Shown here piece by piece: positions 7,538-16,038 of a DNA stretch of 64,000 bases (position 1 is its first letter; each line of letters opens with the position of its first letter). The position numbers and the translations under genes were made by a program. This DNA is from Curtobacterium sp. MCLR17_007 (GTDB lineage: Bacteria > Actinomycetota > Actinomycetes > Actinomycetales > Microbacteriaceae). The notes beneath the pieces are model-generated. The model searched no databases. It saw only the letters and a list, made by a program, of their open reading frames with translations, and was not told the origin of the DNA. The stretch is from contig NZ_CP126271.1 of assembly GCF_003234655.2 (NCBI RefSeq), positions 2,232,001 through 2,296,000 of the forward strand. Direction: 5' to 3'.

Positions 7538-7923
7538 CCTGACGGTCCGTTCCGCATGACGGGAGGCCCGGTGCCAGCTGGCACCGGGCCTCCTTGCCGT
7601 CTGTCCGGGCGTTGCGCGACTCCGCACGCCCCCGCACGGAGTCGCACCCTGCGCGCGGGGAACCGCAACAAGCGTCGCCCGACGTTGTCGGTCCGGTCCG
7701 GTTGCGGAGATGCTTCTGGTGCACCGACCGCCGCGCCTCCTCGGAGGCCAGCCCACGGTACCCCGATCGGTACCCGAACCATCGGCCCACGAACGCCGGC
7801 GTCCGTCCTCGCCTGATCCGAGGACGGGCGTCGGTCTCGGCCGGTGCCCCCGATCGCGTGGCTGACCCGAGCGGCGGTCGGTGCCGCCCCGCTCTCCCGC
7901 AGCCTCCCCCGAAGGGAAACCCG
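7538..7923. other. Intergenic region: terminator and long glmS leader
   Basis: After the terminator (7558-7601) about 320 bases precede glmS without a convincing gene. They include a possible stem GTCCTCG (7805-7811) with CGAGGAC (7819-7825) and a GGTACC-rich patch near 7755-7785. I find no glmS ribozyme core. A promoter is probably in this stretch but I cannot fix it. Confidence 0.4.
7558..7601 (+). terminator. Long palindromic terminator after the LAL regulator
   Basis: Bases 7562-7593 form a perfect 32-base palindrome centred on CCAG/CTGG, flanked by GACG and CGTC. It starts 21 bases after the regulator stop. It belongs to the recurring GGAGGCCCGGT family found after other genes in this window. 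There is no clear U-tract. Confidence 0.75.
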
Positions 7924-9705
7924 ATGTGCGGCATCATCGCGGCCCGTGTCTCCGACGACGCGACCCCCTACCTGCTCGACGGACTCGAACGACTCGAGTA
8001 CCGCGGCTACGACTCCGCCGGCATCGCCGTCCGGACCGCTTCCGGCAGCACCGAGGTCATCCGGTCCGTGTCGCGTGTGGGTGACCTCCGGACGCTCGTC
8101 GCAGCGCGGTCCGGGGACGCCCTGACCGGCACCGGCATCGGCCACACCCGGTGGGCCACCCACGGCGGCGTCTGCGAGCGGAACGCCCACCCCCACCAGG
8201 ACTGCTCCGGCCGGATCAGCGTCGTGCACAACGGGATCATCGAGAACGCCGGTCCGCTGCGCGCGATGCTCGAGGCCCAGGGCCACCGCTTCGTGTCCGA
8301 CGTCGACTCCGAGGTCGTCACGCACCTCGTCGAGCGGGCGCTCGTCGTCGACCAGGACCTGATGCTCGCGGTGCAGATCGCCACCGCACAGCTCGAGGGT
8401 TCCTGGGCGCTCGTCGTGCTCGACGCCCGGACCAACCGCATGGTCGTCGCCGCTGACCGCTCCCCCCTGGTCGTCGCCCGCGCTCCGCGTGGGGACTTCG
8501 TCGCCAGCGACATCGGGGCGATCGCCGAGTGGTGTGAGACCTTCGTGGCGCTCCGCGACGGCGACGTCGTCGAGCTCGGTGAGTCGTGGAACTGGTCCTC
8601 GAACGGCGTGGCGGTGCCGGTTCCCTTCCCGACGCCGTCGCCGTTCGCCGCCGCGGCCCTCGACCTCGGCGACCACCCCGACTTCATGGCGAAGGAGATC
8701 GAGGAGCAGCCCGGCGTCGTCGCCGAGATCGTCGAGCGCATCGCCGCGCGGGCGGCCGACGGCAGCATGTGGGTCGGCCTCGGACTCCCCGGCTTCGACC
8801 GGCTCGCGATCGTCGCCTGCGGCACGTCGCTGAACGCCGGGCAGGTCATCGCCACCGCGCTCCGCGGCATCGGCGGGATCCCGACCGACATCGTCGTCGC
8901 CAGCGAGGCGGACCAGGCGGTCCTCGGCTCCGGCACCCTCGTGGTCGCCATCAGCCAGTCCGGCGAGACCGCGGACGTCCTGCGGGCACTCGACCGCTTC
9001 GAGGACCGCTTCCCCGTCCTCGCCCTGACGAACAACGTCCACTCCTCGCTCGCCCGCCGGGCCGACGCGGTGCTCGACTGCCAGGCCGGCCCGGAGATCG
9101 GCGTCGCCGCGACGAAGACCTTCACCGCGCAGGTCGTCGTCGGGGTCGCTGCGATGGTCTCCGCACTCGTCGCCTCGGGACGGATCGACCGCGACCGGGC
9201 CCGCGAACTCGTCGCCGGCCTCCGCGAGCTGCCGGCTCGGATCACGACGGCCGGACAGGTCGCCGCGGACCGGATCCCGCTGCTCGTGTCGAGCGTCCGC
9301 GAGGCCACGGGCTTCCTGTTCCTCGGCCGCGGCGTCGGGCTGCCCTACGCCGCGGAGGGCGCCCTCAAGCTCAAGGAGCTCAGCTACCGGTGGGCCGAGG
9401 CCTACCCGGCCGGCGAACTCAAGCACGGACCACTGGCGCTCGTCGACGAGGGCACCCCGGTCGTCGTCATCGACCACGGTGAGCACCGCCTGCAGGCCGC
9501 GATCGCCGAGGTGCGGGCCCGCGGCGGCTTCGTGATCACGATCGGCGGACCCGGGTCGGACATCCCGGCGCTCGGGCCGACCGGGCCGTGGGGACCGCTC
9601 GAGGCCGTCGTGCCGCTGCAGATGCTCGCCCGCGAACTCGCGCTGCAGCTGGGCTGCGACGTCGACAAGCCGAGGAACCTCGCGAAGTCGGTGACGGTCG
9701 AATAG
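7924..9705 (+). CDS. glmS: Glutamine--fructose-6-phosphate aminotransferase (isomerizing)
   Basis: GlmS makes glucosamine-6-phosphate from fructose-6-phosphate and glutamine, the first step to UDP-GlcNAc and peptidoglycan. The 593-residue protein begins MCGIIAARV, so the catalytic Cys is residue 2 once Met is removed; this fixes the ATG start. The glutaminase domain shows RGYDSAGIAV, HTRWATHGG and HNGIIEN. Two SIS domains follow, with ACGTSLNAGQ at about 299, SQSGETADVL at about 344, EGALKLKELSY and the DKPRNLAKSVTVE ending expected of GlmS. No other amino-sugar genes are adjacent. Its sugar specificity is inferred from full-length similarity to the family. Confidence 0.95.
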   Translation: MCGIIAARVSDDATPYLLDGLERLEYRGYDSAGIAVRTASGSTEVIRSVSRVGDLRTLVAARSGDALTGTGIGHTRWATHGGVCERNAHPHQDCSGRISVVHNGIIENAGPLRAMLEAQGHRFVSDVDSEVVTHLVERALVVDQDLMLAVQIATAQLEGSWALVVLDARTNRMVVAADRSPLVVARAPRGDFVASDIGAIAEWCETFVALRDGDVVELGESWNWSSNGVAVPVPFPTPSPFAAAALDLGDHPDFMAKEIEEQPGVVAEIVERIAARAADGSMWVGLGLPGFDRLAIVACGTSLNAGQVIATALRGIGGIPTDIVVASEADQAVLGSGTLVVAISQSGETADVLRALDRFEDRFPVLALTNNVHSSLARRADAVLDCQAGPEIGVAATKTFTAQVVVGVAAMVSALVASGRIDRDRARELVAGLRELPARITTAGQVAADRIPLLVSSVREATGFLFLGRGVGLPYAAEGALKLKELSYRWAEAYPAGELKHGPLALVDEGTPVVVIDHGEHRLQAAIAEVRARGGFVITIGGPGSDIPALGPTGPWGPLEAVVPLQMLARELALQLGCDVDKPRNLAKSVTVE

Positions 9706-9734
9706 CCGGTCACTCGCGCAACAACCGCCTGACG

Positions 9735-9815
9735 GTGTTCCTCATCGTCCTCACCGCGGTCGCCGTGGCCGTGACGCTCGTCGTCCTGCTCACCGCCGCC
9801 TCGGGACTCTCCTAG
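9735..9815 (+). CDS. Possible very small membrane protein (26 residues)
   Basis: A GTG-started frame downstream of glmS encodes one hydrophobic helix, MFLIVLTAVAVAVTLVVLL followed by TAASGLS. The frame extends upstream without a start codon, and codons 5' of the GTG (SRNNRLT) also read like the cytoplasmic end of a membrane peptide. There is no strong ribosome binding site. It may be real or chance. Confidence 0.3.
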   Translation: MFLIVLTAVAVAVTLVVLLTAASGLS

Positions 9816-9839
9816 CCGCCTCTGCCACAGTGGCGGACG

Positions 9840-10565
9840 ATGTCCACCGTCCCCCTCGTGTCCTCCGCCTCGCTCGTCTTCGTCGCGATCCTCGTCGGCG
9901 CCGTGCTCCCGTTCGTCCCCGTGGTCGGACGGGTGGCCCGGATCGCCGCGACGATCGCGCACGAGGTCGGCCACGCGGTCGTCGTCGTGCCCTTCGGTGG
10001 GCAGATCCGCCGCATCGACCTGCGCCCGGACGGCTCCGGCGAGGCCTGGGTCCAGCTCGGCGGCGTGCCGCACAGCATCCGCTGGCTGGTCCGCGTCCTC
10101 AACCTGTACGCGGGCTACAGCGCACCGCTGTGGGCCGGGGCGCTGCTGCTGACGGGGGTGCTGCACGGCTCGCGGTGGCTCCCCGTCGCGGTGCTCGGGG
10201 TGATCGGGGTGATCGCACTGCTGTTCGTCCGGAACTGGTTCGGGCTGCTCGTGGTCGTCGGCTTCGACGCGCTGGCGCTCTGGGTCGCCCTCCGACCGTC
10301 CGAGGTGACGGTGCTCGTCGTCGCCGCGGTCGGCGCGCTCTTCGTCGTCGACGGTCTCCGCTCGGTGGTCCAGGTCGCACGCTGGCTCCTCACCGGCGCC
10401 CGCGTGCAGACGGACTTCCACATCGCGGCTGCCGAGATGCGCCTGCCTGCTGCCGTGTGGTTCGTGCTCTTCGTCGTCGTCAACGGCGTGGCGGTGTGGT
10501 TCGCGCGCGGCCCGCTGCTCGGTGTGTGGGACACGATCGCCGCCGGCGTCCGAGGGCTGTTCTGA
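9840..10565 (+). CDS. M50 family membrane metalloprotease (M50B-like)
   Basis: A 241-residue membrane protein whose second helix carries HEVGH at about residues 41-45, the HExxH zinc site of M50 peptidases, which cut substrates inside or near the membrane. The helix before it and four or five helices after it fit the M50B-like arrangement. The second motif is less clear. The ATG is preceded by CACAGT 8 bases upstream, consistent with a leaderless start. The stop is one base before the Nudix gene, so the two are probably one transcript. Its substrate is unknown; site-2 protease roles in sigma-factor control are known for the family but not shown here. Confidence 0.82.
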   Translation: MSTVPLVSSASLVFVAILVGAVLPFVPVVGRVARIAATIAHEVGHAVVVVPFGGQIRRIDLRPDGSGEAWVQLGGVPHSIRWLVRVLNLYAGYSAPLWAGALLLTGVLHGSRWLPVAVLGVIGVIALLFVRNWFGLLVVVGFDALALWVALRPSEVTVLVVAAVGALFVVDGLRSVVQVARWLLTGARVQTDFHIAAAEMRLPAAVWFVLFVVVNGVAVWFARGPLLGVWDTIAAGVRGLF

Positions 10566-10566
10566 C

Positions 10567-11106
10567 GTGGACGCGACCGACGTCCTCGCCGAGCTCGCCG
10601 ACGCACCGGCAGGGCCACGCCGCGACCGGTACACCGCCTTCATGCACCGAGCGGGAGACGCGGCGCTGTGGCGGGCGGGTGGCCCCGAGCACCTGACCGC
10701 GTCGTGCTTCGTGTTCTCGCCCGACCTGGGGCACGTGCTGCTCTGCCACCACCGCAAGGGCGGCTTCTGGGTGCAGTTCGGCGGGCACCTCGAACCAGGA
10801 GACACCTCGCTCGCGGATGCCGCGCGTCGCGAGTCCCGCGAGGAGTCCGGCATCACCGACCTGCACCTGGCGTCCGAACAGATCGTCGACCTCGACCGCC
10901 ACGACCTGCACGGCGGGTTCTCCTGCGTCGCGCACTGGGACGTCGGCTTCGTCGCGATCGTCCCCCGCGGCACCGCGACCGCCGTCAGCGACGAGAGCAA
11001 CGACGTCCGCTGGTTCCCGGTGGACGAGCTCCCCGACACCCTGCCCGACGGCTTCGCACGGCGCCTCGACGGCGTCCTGGTCGCGGCCCGGGACGAGCAT
11101 CGCTGA
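10567..11106 (+). CDS. Nudix hydrolase
   Basis: A 179-residue hydrolase of nucleoside-diphosphate-linked compounds. The Nudix box begins GGHLEPGD and ends RRESREESGI at about residues 77-101; its first acidic position is Asp and it has one extra residue before the REx2EE core, a variant seen in a recognisable actinobacterial subgroup. The early MHRAGDAALWR segment and the C-terminal DVRWFPVDELP are also family-like. The GTG start is one base after the M50 protease stop. The substrate cannot be told from sequence. Confidence 0.85.
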   Translation: MDATDVLAELADAPAGPRRDRYTAFMHRAGDAALWRAGGPEHLTASCFVFSPDLGHVLLCHHRKGGFWVQFGGHLEPGDTSLADAARRESREESGITDLHLASEQIVDLDRHDLHGGFSCVAHWDVGFVAIVPRGTATAVSDESNDVRWFPVDELPDTLPDGFARRLDGVLVAARDEHR

Positions 11107-11434
11107 CGCGCCCCGGCCGTGGGGGCGGGGTCGGGATCGCGGTCGGGGTCGGGGTCGGGTCGGGGTCGGGTCGGCATCGCGGACGGGGTCGGGGTCGGGG
11201 TCCGAGTCGGACCATGCTCCGGCGCTGGGTCGGGGTCGTCACGGCCGCTCCTGACGAATGCGGTTCACGGTCGCCGGAGATCGTCGACCGGATCCGTCAC
11301 GGCGGGCGACGAACCTGCCCGCGCCCCGACCACTGCCGATCGATCGGCCGCGTCGCGACGTAACCGGAGGCCGTAATGGAGCCGGCACGCGGCGAACGCT
11401 GCGAGAGTGACGACACGTCTACCGGAGGTGCCCC
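11107..11434. other. Intergenic region with GGGGTC low-complexity tract upstream of metY
   Basis: The first 100 bases are a degenerate GGGTCG/GGGGTC tract (listed separately). The remainder up to the metY ATG holds a good ribosome binding site (CGGAGG) but no promoter I can fix. I looked for a SAM riboswitch core before metY and did not see one. Confidence 0.45.
11120..11210. repeat. Degenerate GGGGTC/GGGTCG tandem tract
   Basis: About ten to twelve copies of GGGGTCG-like words, interrupted by GGATCGCGG and GGCATCGCGG, follow the Nudix gene. Many runs of three or four G on the + strand could form quadruplexes. Copy number probably varies between strains. No coding sense is evident in any frame. 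Confidence 0.75.
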
Positions 11435-12814
11435 ATGTCGAACGACGACCACGGCTTCGCGACCGAGCAGGTCCACGGCGGGTTCATGCCCGACGCGGGC
11501 CACGGTGCCCGGGTCCCCGCGATCCACATGTCGTCCGGCTTCCTGTTCGACGACTTCGACCAGGCGCGTGACCGCTTCGCCGGGACCGACGACGGCTACA
11601 CGTACACCCGGCTCGGCAACCCCACGAACGCCGACGTCGAGCGCCGGATCGCGCTGCTCGAACGCGGCGCCGAGGCCATCCTCGTGTCCAGTGGGCAGGC
11701 GGCGGCGACCGTCGCGTTCCTCGGGCTGCTGCAGGCAGGTGACCACGTCGTCAGCGCGCAGAGCATCTACGAGGGCACGCGTGGCCTGCTGCTGCAGAAC
11801 CTGGGCCGGCTCGGCATCGAGGTCGACTTCGTCGCCGACGCCCGCGACCTCGACGCCTGGGCAGCGGCGGTCCGCCCGAACACCAAGCTCTTCTTCGCCG
11901 AGACGATCCCCAACCCGAAGAACGACGTCCTCGACATCGCGGGCGTGGCCTCGGCTGCGCACCGGGCCGGCGTGCCCCTCGTCGTCGACAACACCCTCGC
12001 CACGCCGTACCTGGTCCGTCCGGTCGAGCACGGCGCCGACATCGTGATCCACTCGGCGTCGAAGTTCCTCTCCGGCCACGGTTCCGGGCTCGGCGGGGTC
12101 GTCGTCGACGGCGGCACGTTCGACTGGTCGGCATCGCCCGAGCGCTGGACGCACCTGACCACCCCGGAGCGCTCCCTCGGCGGGCAGAGCTACGTCGAGC
12201 GGTACGGCGCCCGTGCCTACGTCGTCTTCGCGCGCGACGTCATCAGCTCCCGGATCGGTCCGACGCCCTCGCCGTTCAACGCGTTCCTGCTCCGCCAGGG
12301 CATCGAGACCCTGAGCCTGCGGGTCGAGCGGCACAGCGCGAACGCGCTGGCCGTCGCGACGTTCCTCGAGCAGCAGCCGGAGGTGACGAGCGTCGACCAC
12401 GCGGGTCTGGCCTCCAGTCCGTTCCACGACCTCGCCGAGCGCTACCTGCCCCGGGGAGCCGGGTCCGTGTTCGCGTTCACGCTCGCCGGCGGCGAGGCCG
12501 CCGCTCGGACGTTCATCGACGCGGTCCAGCTGTTCAGCCGGATGACCCACCTGGGCGACGTCCGGTCGCTCATCCTGCACCCGGCGACGACGACGCACGC
12601 CGGGCGGACGCCCGCCGAGCGCACCGCGCAGGGCATCGACGACGGACTGATCCGGCTGTCCGTGGGGATCGAGGACGTGGCCGACCTGCTCCGCGACCTG
12701 GGTCGCGGCTTCGCAGCGCTGCGCGGACAGCAGACGCCGGTCGACGCCGACACGGAGCGCACGGCACTCGAGCACGCGGTCCCCGGGCAGCACGTGATCG
12801 CGGAGGAGGTCTGA
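11435..12814 (+). CDS. metY: O-acetylhomoserine aminocarboxypropyltransferase / sulfhydrylase (PLP enzyme)
   Basis: This 459-residue PLP enzyme of the Cys/Met metabolism family makes homocysteine from O-acetylhomoserine and sulfide. The N terminus FATEQVHGGFMPD, the YTYTRLGNPT segment at about 50 and the PLP-lysine motif HSASKFLSGHG (Lys at about 210) identify the family; the length and the AIHMSSGF motif favour MetY over MetB. A strong CGGAGG site precedes the ATG. The gene ends 2 bases before the LLM monooxygenase gene, suggesting the pair is cotranscribed and that sulfide or sulfite released by the monooxygenase may feed this enzyme; that link is inference. Confidence 0.88.
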   Translation: MSNDDHGFATEQVHGGFMPDAGHGARVPAIHMSSGFLFDDFDQARDRFAGTDDGYTYTRLGNPTNADVERRIALLERGAEAILVSSGQAAATVAFLGLLQAGDHVVSAQSIYEGTRGLLLQNLGRLGIEVDFVADARDLDAWAAAVRPNTKLFFAETIPNPKNDVLDIAGVASAAHRAGVPLVVDNTLATPYLVRPVEHGADIVIHSASKFLSGHGSGLGGVVVDGGTFDWSASPERWTHLTTPERSLGGQSYVERYGARAYVVFARDVISSRIGPTPSPFNAFLLRQGIETLSLRVERHSANALAVATFLEQQPEVTSVDHAGLASSPFHDLAERYLPRGAGSVFAFTLAGGEAAARTFIDAVQLFSRMTHLGDVRSLILHPATTTHAGRTPAERTAQGIDDGLIRLSVGIEDVADLLRDLGRGFAALRGQQTPVDADTERTALEHAVPGQHVIAEEV

Positions 12815-12816
12815 CG

Positions 12817-14124
12817 ATGGCCGACCTGCAGCACTTCGGGTACTTCTTCTCGCGTGGGTTCGGCCCGCAGGCGTGGGGCCGGTCCGACTGGGACTGGGGC
12901 CACGACTGGACCAAGCCGGACCTCTACCAGCAGTCGGTCCGGGCACTCGAGCAGGCCGGCATGGACCTGGTGATCGCCGAGGACGCGATCTCGCTCGGGA
13001 ACCCGTCGACGCTCGACCTGCGCATCCGCCAGGCGTACGGCGGGCCGAAGCACGACCCGCTGCTGCTCGCGCCCTACCTGTTCGCCGCGACCAGCCACAT
13101 CGGCATCGCGCCGACCGTGAACGCCGGGATCACCCCGCCGTACCTGGCCGCCCGGCAGTTCGCCACGCTCGCGCACCTGTCGTCCGAGCGCCTGGGGATC
13201 AACGTCGTCACCGACGTGGGCAGTGCCCGGCACGCAGGGCTGCCGCCGCTCCCCCACGACCAGGCCTACGACCGCGCCGAGGAGTGGATCACCCTGCTGC
13301 GGCGGCTCTGGCGCTCGTGGGGCTCCGACGGGTACGTCGGGTCACGCCCCGACTGGCACTTCGCCGACGGTGACGCGCTCGACGCGTTCCACCACGAGGG
13401 CGCTTACTTCACGGCGGACGGCCCGCTCAACGCCCTGCCGCTCGACAGCGACCCGGTCGTGGTCTCCCCGGGAGGCTCGGGTCGCGGGCTCGGGTTCGCC
13501 GGGACCCACTCGGACGTGCAGCTCGCCCTCGCACCGCTGTCGGCCTCCGCCGTGTCGGAGTACCGGGGCCGGGTGCTCGCCGCGGCCGCCGACGCCGGTC
13601 GTGCCGCGTCGGACCTGCGCATCCTGTTCGTGCTCAAGCCCGAGATCACGGTCTCCGCGGAGGAGGCCGACCGGATCGTCTCGGCCTCGACGCACCCGTC
13701 CGACGAGGACCTGCGCACCGCCGCGATCGCGTGGTCGAGCGACTCCGAGACCGACCTGCTGGCGCTCGACCTCGACGCACCCGTACCAGACGGCACGTTC
13801 GGCGACCACGTCTCCGCGGGCACGATCCGCGGGCTGCTCGGCGACACCCCCGACGCACCGCTCCGCGAGCTGCTCACGCGCAAGGCCCGCAAGGGACGGG
13901 TCGCATCGCGCCAGGGGTTCGTCGGTACCGCGGGCGAGTTCGCCGACTTCATCGAGGAGCTCGGGGCGGACGCCGACAACGACGGGATCATCTTCTCCGG
14001 CGACCTGCACCCCGCCTCGGTTTACCGGATGTTCGGCGACCTGGTGCCGGTGCTGCGGCAGCGCGGGCTGCTGCGGCGCGAGTACGGCGTGGGCGGGATC
14101 CGCGGCAACCTGTTCGACTTCTGA
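12817..14124 (+). CDS. LLM-class flavin-dependent monooxygenase (NtaA/SnaA/DszA type)
   Basis: A 435-residue flavin-dependent TIM-barrel monooxygenase. The start FGYFFSRGFGPQAW, the middle HIGIAPTVNAGITPPYLAAR and LSSERLGINVVT segments, and the late VVVSPGGSGRGLGFAG segment match the NtaA/SnaA/DszA family, whose members use reduced FMN from a separate reductase to oxidise nitrilotriacetate, antibiotics or organosulfur compounds. No flavin reductase gene is in the window. Position 2 bases after metY suggests a role in using an organosulfur compound as sulfur source, but this is contextual. It ends just before a 52-base palindrome shared with the convergent permease. Confidence 0.83.
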   Translation: MADLQHFGYFFSRGFGPQAWGRSDWDWGHDWTKPDLYQQSVRALEQAGMDLVIAEDAISLGNPSTLDLRIRQAYGGPKHDPLLLAPYLFAATSHIGIAPTVNAGITPPYLAARQFATLAHLSSERLGINVVTDVGSARHAGLPPLPHDQAYDRAEEWITLLRRLWRSWGSDGYVGSRPDWHFADGDALDAFHHEGAYFTADGPLNALPLDSDPVVVSPGGSGRGLGFAGTHSDVQLALAPLSASAVSEYRGRVLAAAADAGRAASDLRILFVLKPEITVSAEEADRIVSASTHPSDEDLRTAAIAWSSDSETDLLALDLDAPVPDGTFGDHVSAGTIRGLLGDTPDAPLRELLTRKARKGRVASRQGFVGTAGEFADFIEELGADADNDGIIFSGDLHPASVYRMFGDLVPVLRQRGLLRREYGVGGIRGNLFDF

Positions 14125-14132
14125 CGTGCCCC

Positions 14133-14184
14133 ACGACGGACGGGAGGCCCGGTGCCAGCTGGCACCGGGCCTCCCGTCCGTCGT
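14133..14184. terminator. 52-bp perfect palindrome, bidirectional terminator
   Basis: Each 26-base arm contains GACGGACGGGAGGCCCGGTG and the arms meet at CCAG/CTGG. It starts 8 bases after the LLM monooxygenase stop and lies about 60 bases beyond the end of the convergent permease gene, so it can serve both. It is the most complete member of the terminator family in this window. Confidence 0.85.
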
Positions 14185-14244
14185 CTGCCGCGTCGCGGCA
14201 GTGGCGCAGCGCGTCTGTGACGCAGCGCCCCGTAACGCAGCGCG

Positions 14245-15912
14245 TCAGTGGCGCGCCGGCTCCACGACGGCGGTCTCCTCGACGTCGCGCACGTCTGCGG
14301 CGGTCCGCAGGATCTCCTCGCGCGGCGAGGCCGAGTTGACGGCCCAGTAGTAGATCACGAGGGAGAACACCGCGACCACGACGATGTCGATCCACAGCGG
14401 GAACACCGGGTGCGTCAGCGGACCGAAGTCGCTCAGGAACACGATGAGCCCCATGCCGACCAGGTAGGGCAGCAGCCACTGCGCCGCCTTCCAGTCCCAC
14501 CGGGGTCGGACGCTCGAAGCGCCGCGGAACACGTTGTTCAGGATGATGACGACCGCGCCCAGCAGGATCGCGATGCCGAGCTTCCAGTCGGTGTCCCACC
14601 CGGTCCACAGGATGATCAGGTTGGCGATGACGAACGCGATCGGCGACAGCACGGACGCGATCGGCATGCGGTAGGGACGCTCGACCTCGGGGATGCGCTT
14701 GCGGAAGGCGCCGAGGGCGAGCGGCGCCCCGGCGTACATGAGCACCGAGGCGCTCGTGATCAGGCTGACGAGCCCCTGCCACGACGGGAACGGGGCGAAG
14801 CAGGCGCAGCCCACGACGAACGCGGTGACCAGCCCGACCCACGGCACGCCGGCCTTGGTCGTCCACTCGAACGCCTTCGGGAAGTACCCGTTCCGGCTCA
14901 GCCCGTACGAGATGCGGGTGGTCGCCGTGACGTAGATGAGACCGGTCCCCGCGGGCGAGATGATCGCGTCGATGAAGATCACCACCGCGAGCCAGGTGAT
15001 GCCGGCCGCCATGGCGATGTCGGCGAAGGGGCCGCTGTACTTCGTGAAGTCCGCCGTCGCCCACGAGCCCTGGAGGACCTCGGAGCGGAGCGCGCCGAGG
15101 AACACGATCTGCAGCAGCAGGTAGATGACGAGGCCGATGAGCACGGAACCGATCACCGCGCGCGGGATGTCACGCTTCGGGTTCTTCGCCTCGCCGGCCA
15201 GCTGGTCCGCCTGTTCGAAGCCGAGGAACGCGAAGATGATGCCCGACGTCGACACCGCCGCCAGGATGCCCTTCGCGCCCTCCGGCATGAAGCCGTTCGC
15301 CGCGGTGAAGTTCTCGCCGTGGAAGCCGCTGAACGCCAGCACGAGGATCACCAGCAGCGGGATGAACACCTTCCACCAGGTCGCCGCGGAGTTCGTGTTC
15401 GCGAGGATGCGGACGCTCAGCAGGTTGACGACCGTGACGACGGCCATCAGCAGGACCGCGACCGCGATGCCCCAGCCGGTCAGCAGCTGCTGGGTCTCGC
15501 CGTCCACCGTCGTCGTGTGCAACCAGGGGTGCGCGAACTGCCAGTGCTGCGCGTACTTGATCATCGCCTCGACCTCGATCGGCGCGACCGTGACGGACTG
15601 CAGCCACGAGAACCAGCCGAACGAGGCACCCGCGATGCCGCCGAACGCGATGTGCGGGAAACGGGCCGTGCCGCCCGCGATCGGGAACATGCCGCCGAGC
15701 TCGGCGTGCACGAGGGCCAGCACCAGCACCGCGACGCCGCCGATCACCCACGAGATGATCGCCGCGGGTCCGGCGGTCTTGAGCGCCTCCTGCGAGCCGA
15801 ACAGCCAGCCGGAACCGATGATCGAGCCGGTCGAGGCCCAGATGAGGCCGATGAAGCCGACGTTGCGCTTCAGCCCGGAATCGGGCAGCGCCTGGGTGGT
15901 CGTGGTTGCCAC
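14245..15912 (-). CDS. APC-family amino acid permease
   Basis: A 555-residue inner-membrane transporter with twelve or more helices. The N-terminal NVGFIGLIWASTGSIIGSGWLFG contains the GSIIGSGW motif that lines the substrate site of amino acid-polyamine-organocation transporters. The C-terminal tail is charged. The GTG start at 15912 is chosen because AGGAG lies 5 bases upstream; an earlier ATG at 15936 falls in a hairpin. It converges on the LLM monooxygenase gene. The substrate is not predictable; aspartate/glutamate-type or general amino acid permeases are closest by feel. Confidence 0.88.
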   Translation of the reverse strand: MATTTTQALPDSGLKRNVGFIGLIWASTGSIIGSGWLFGSQEALKTAGPAAIISWVIGGVAVLVLALVHAELGGMFPIAGGTARFPHIAFGGIAGASFGWFSWLQSVTVAPIEVEAMIKYAQHWQFAHPWLHTTTVDGETQQLLTGWGIAVAVLLMAVVTVVNLLSVRILANTNSAATWWKVFIPLLVILVLAFSGFHGENFTAANGFMPEGAKGILAAVSTSGIIFAFLGFEQADQLAGEAKNPKRDIPRAVIGSVLIGLVIYLLLQIVFLGALRSEVLQGSWATADFTKYSGPFADIAMAAGITWLAVVIFIDAIISPAGTGLIYVTATTRISYGLSRNGYFPKAFEWTTKAGVPWVGLVTAFVVGCACFAPFPSWQGLVSLITSASVLMYAGAPLALGAFRKRIPEVERPYRMPIASVLSPIAFVIANLIILWTGWDTDWKLGIAILLGAVVIILNNVFRGASSVRPRWDWKAAQWLLPYLVGMGLIVFLSDFGPLTHPVFPLWIDIVVVAVFSLVIYYWAVNSASPREEILRTAADVRDVEETAVVEPARH

Positions 15913-15930
15913 AGTTGCTCCTGTCGAGAT

Positions 15931-15960
15931 GACCACGACCCCCTTGCAGGGGTCGTGGTC
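15931..15960 (-). promoter_or_regulatory. 12-bp stem hairpin just before the permease start
   Basis: GACCACGACCCC and its exact complement GGGGTCGTGGTC flank a 6-base loop. The structure ends 18 bases before the GTG of the permease gene, close to its ribosome binding site. It could be an operator or an attenuator controlling the permease. A terminator of some other transcript is less likely from its place. Confidence 0.5.
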
Positions 15961-16038
15961 ATCGACTCTGGCACTGTGCGGCGTTCCCGGACGAATTGTT
16001 AACGCAGTGGAAACAATCGTCCTGTATAACCCCTCAGG

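Noticed and set aside
7602..7923. glmS ribozyme or other riboswitch before glmS
   Set aside because: The leader lacks the conserved ribozyme core, which is also not expected in actinobacteria; only short stems are visible.
11233..11434. SAM riboswitch before metY
   Set aside because: No conserved SAM-I, II or IV core sequence could be found by eye.
14248..16002. Long open frame opposite the APC permease
   Set aside because: It mirrors the permease gene; the product is Arg/Asp/Gly-rich without any family feature, as expected from high-GC antisense frames.
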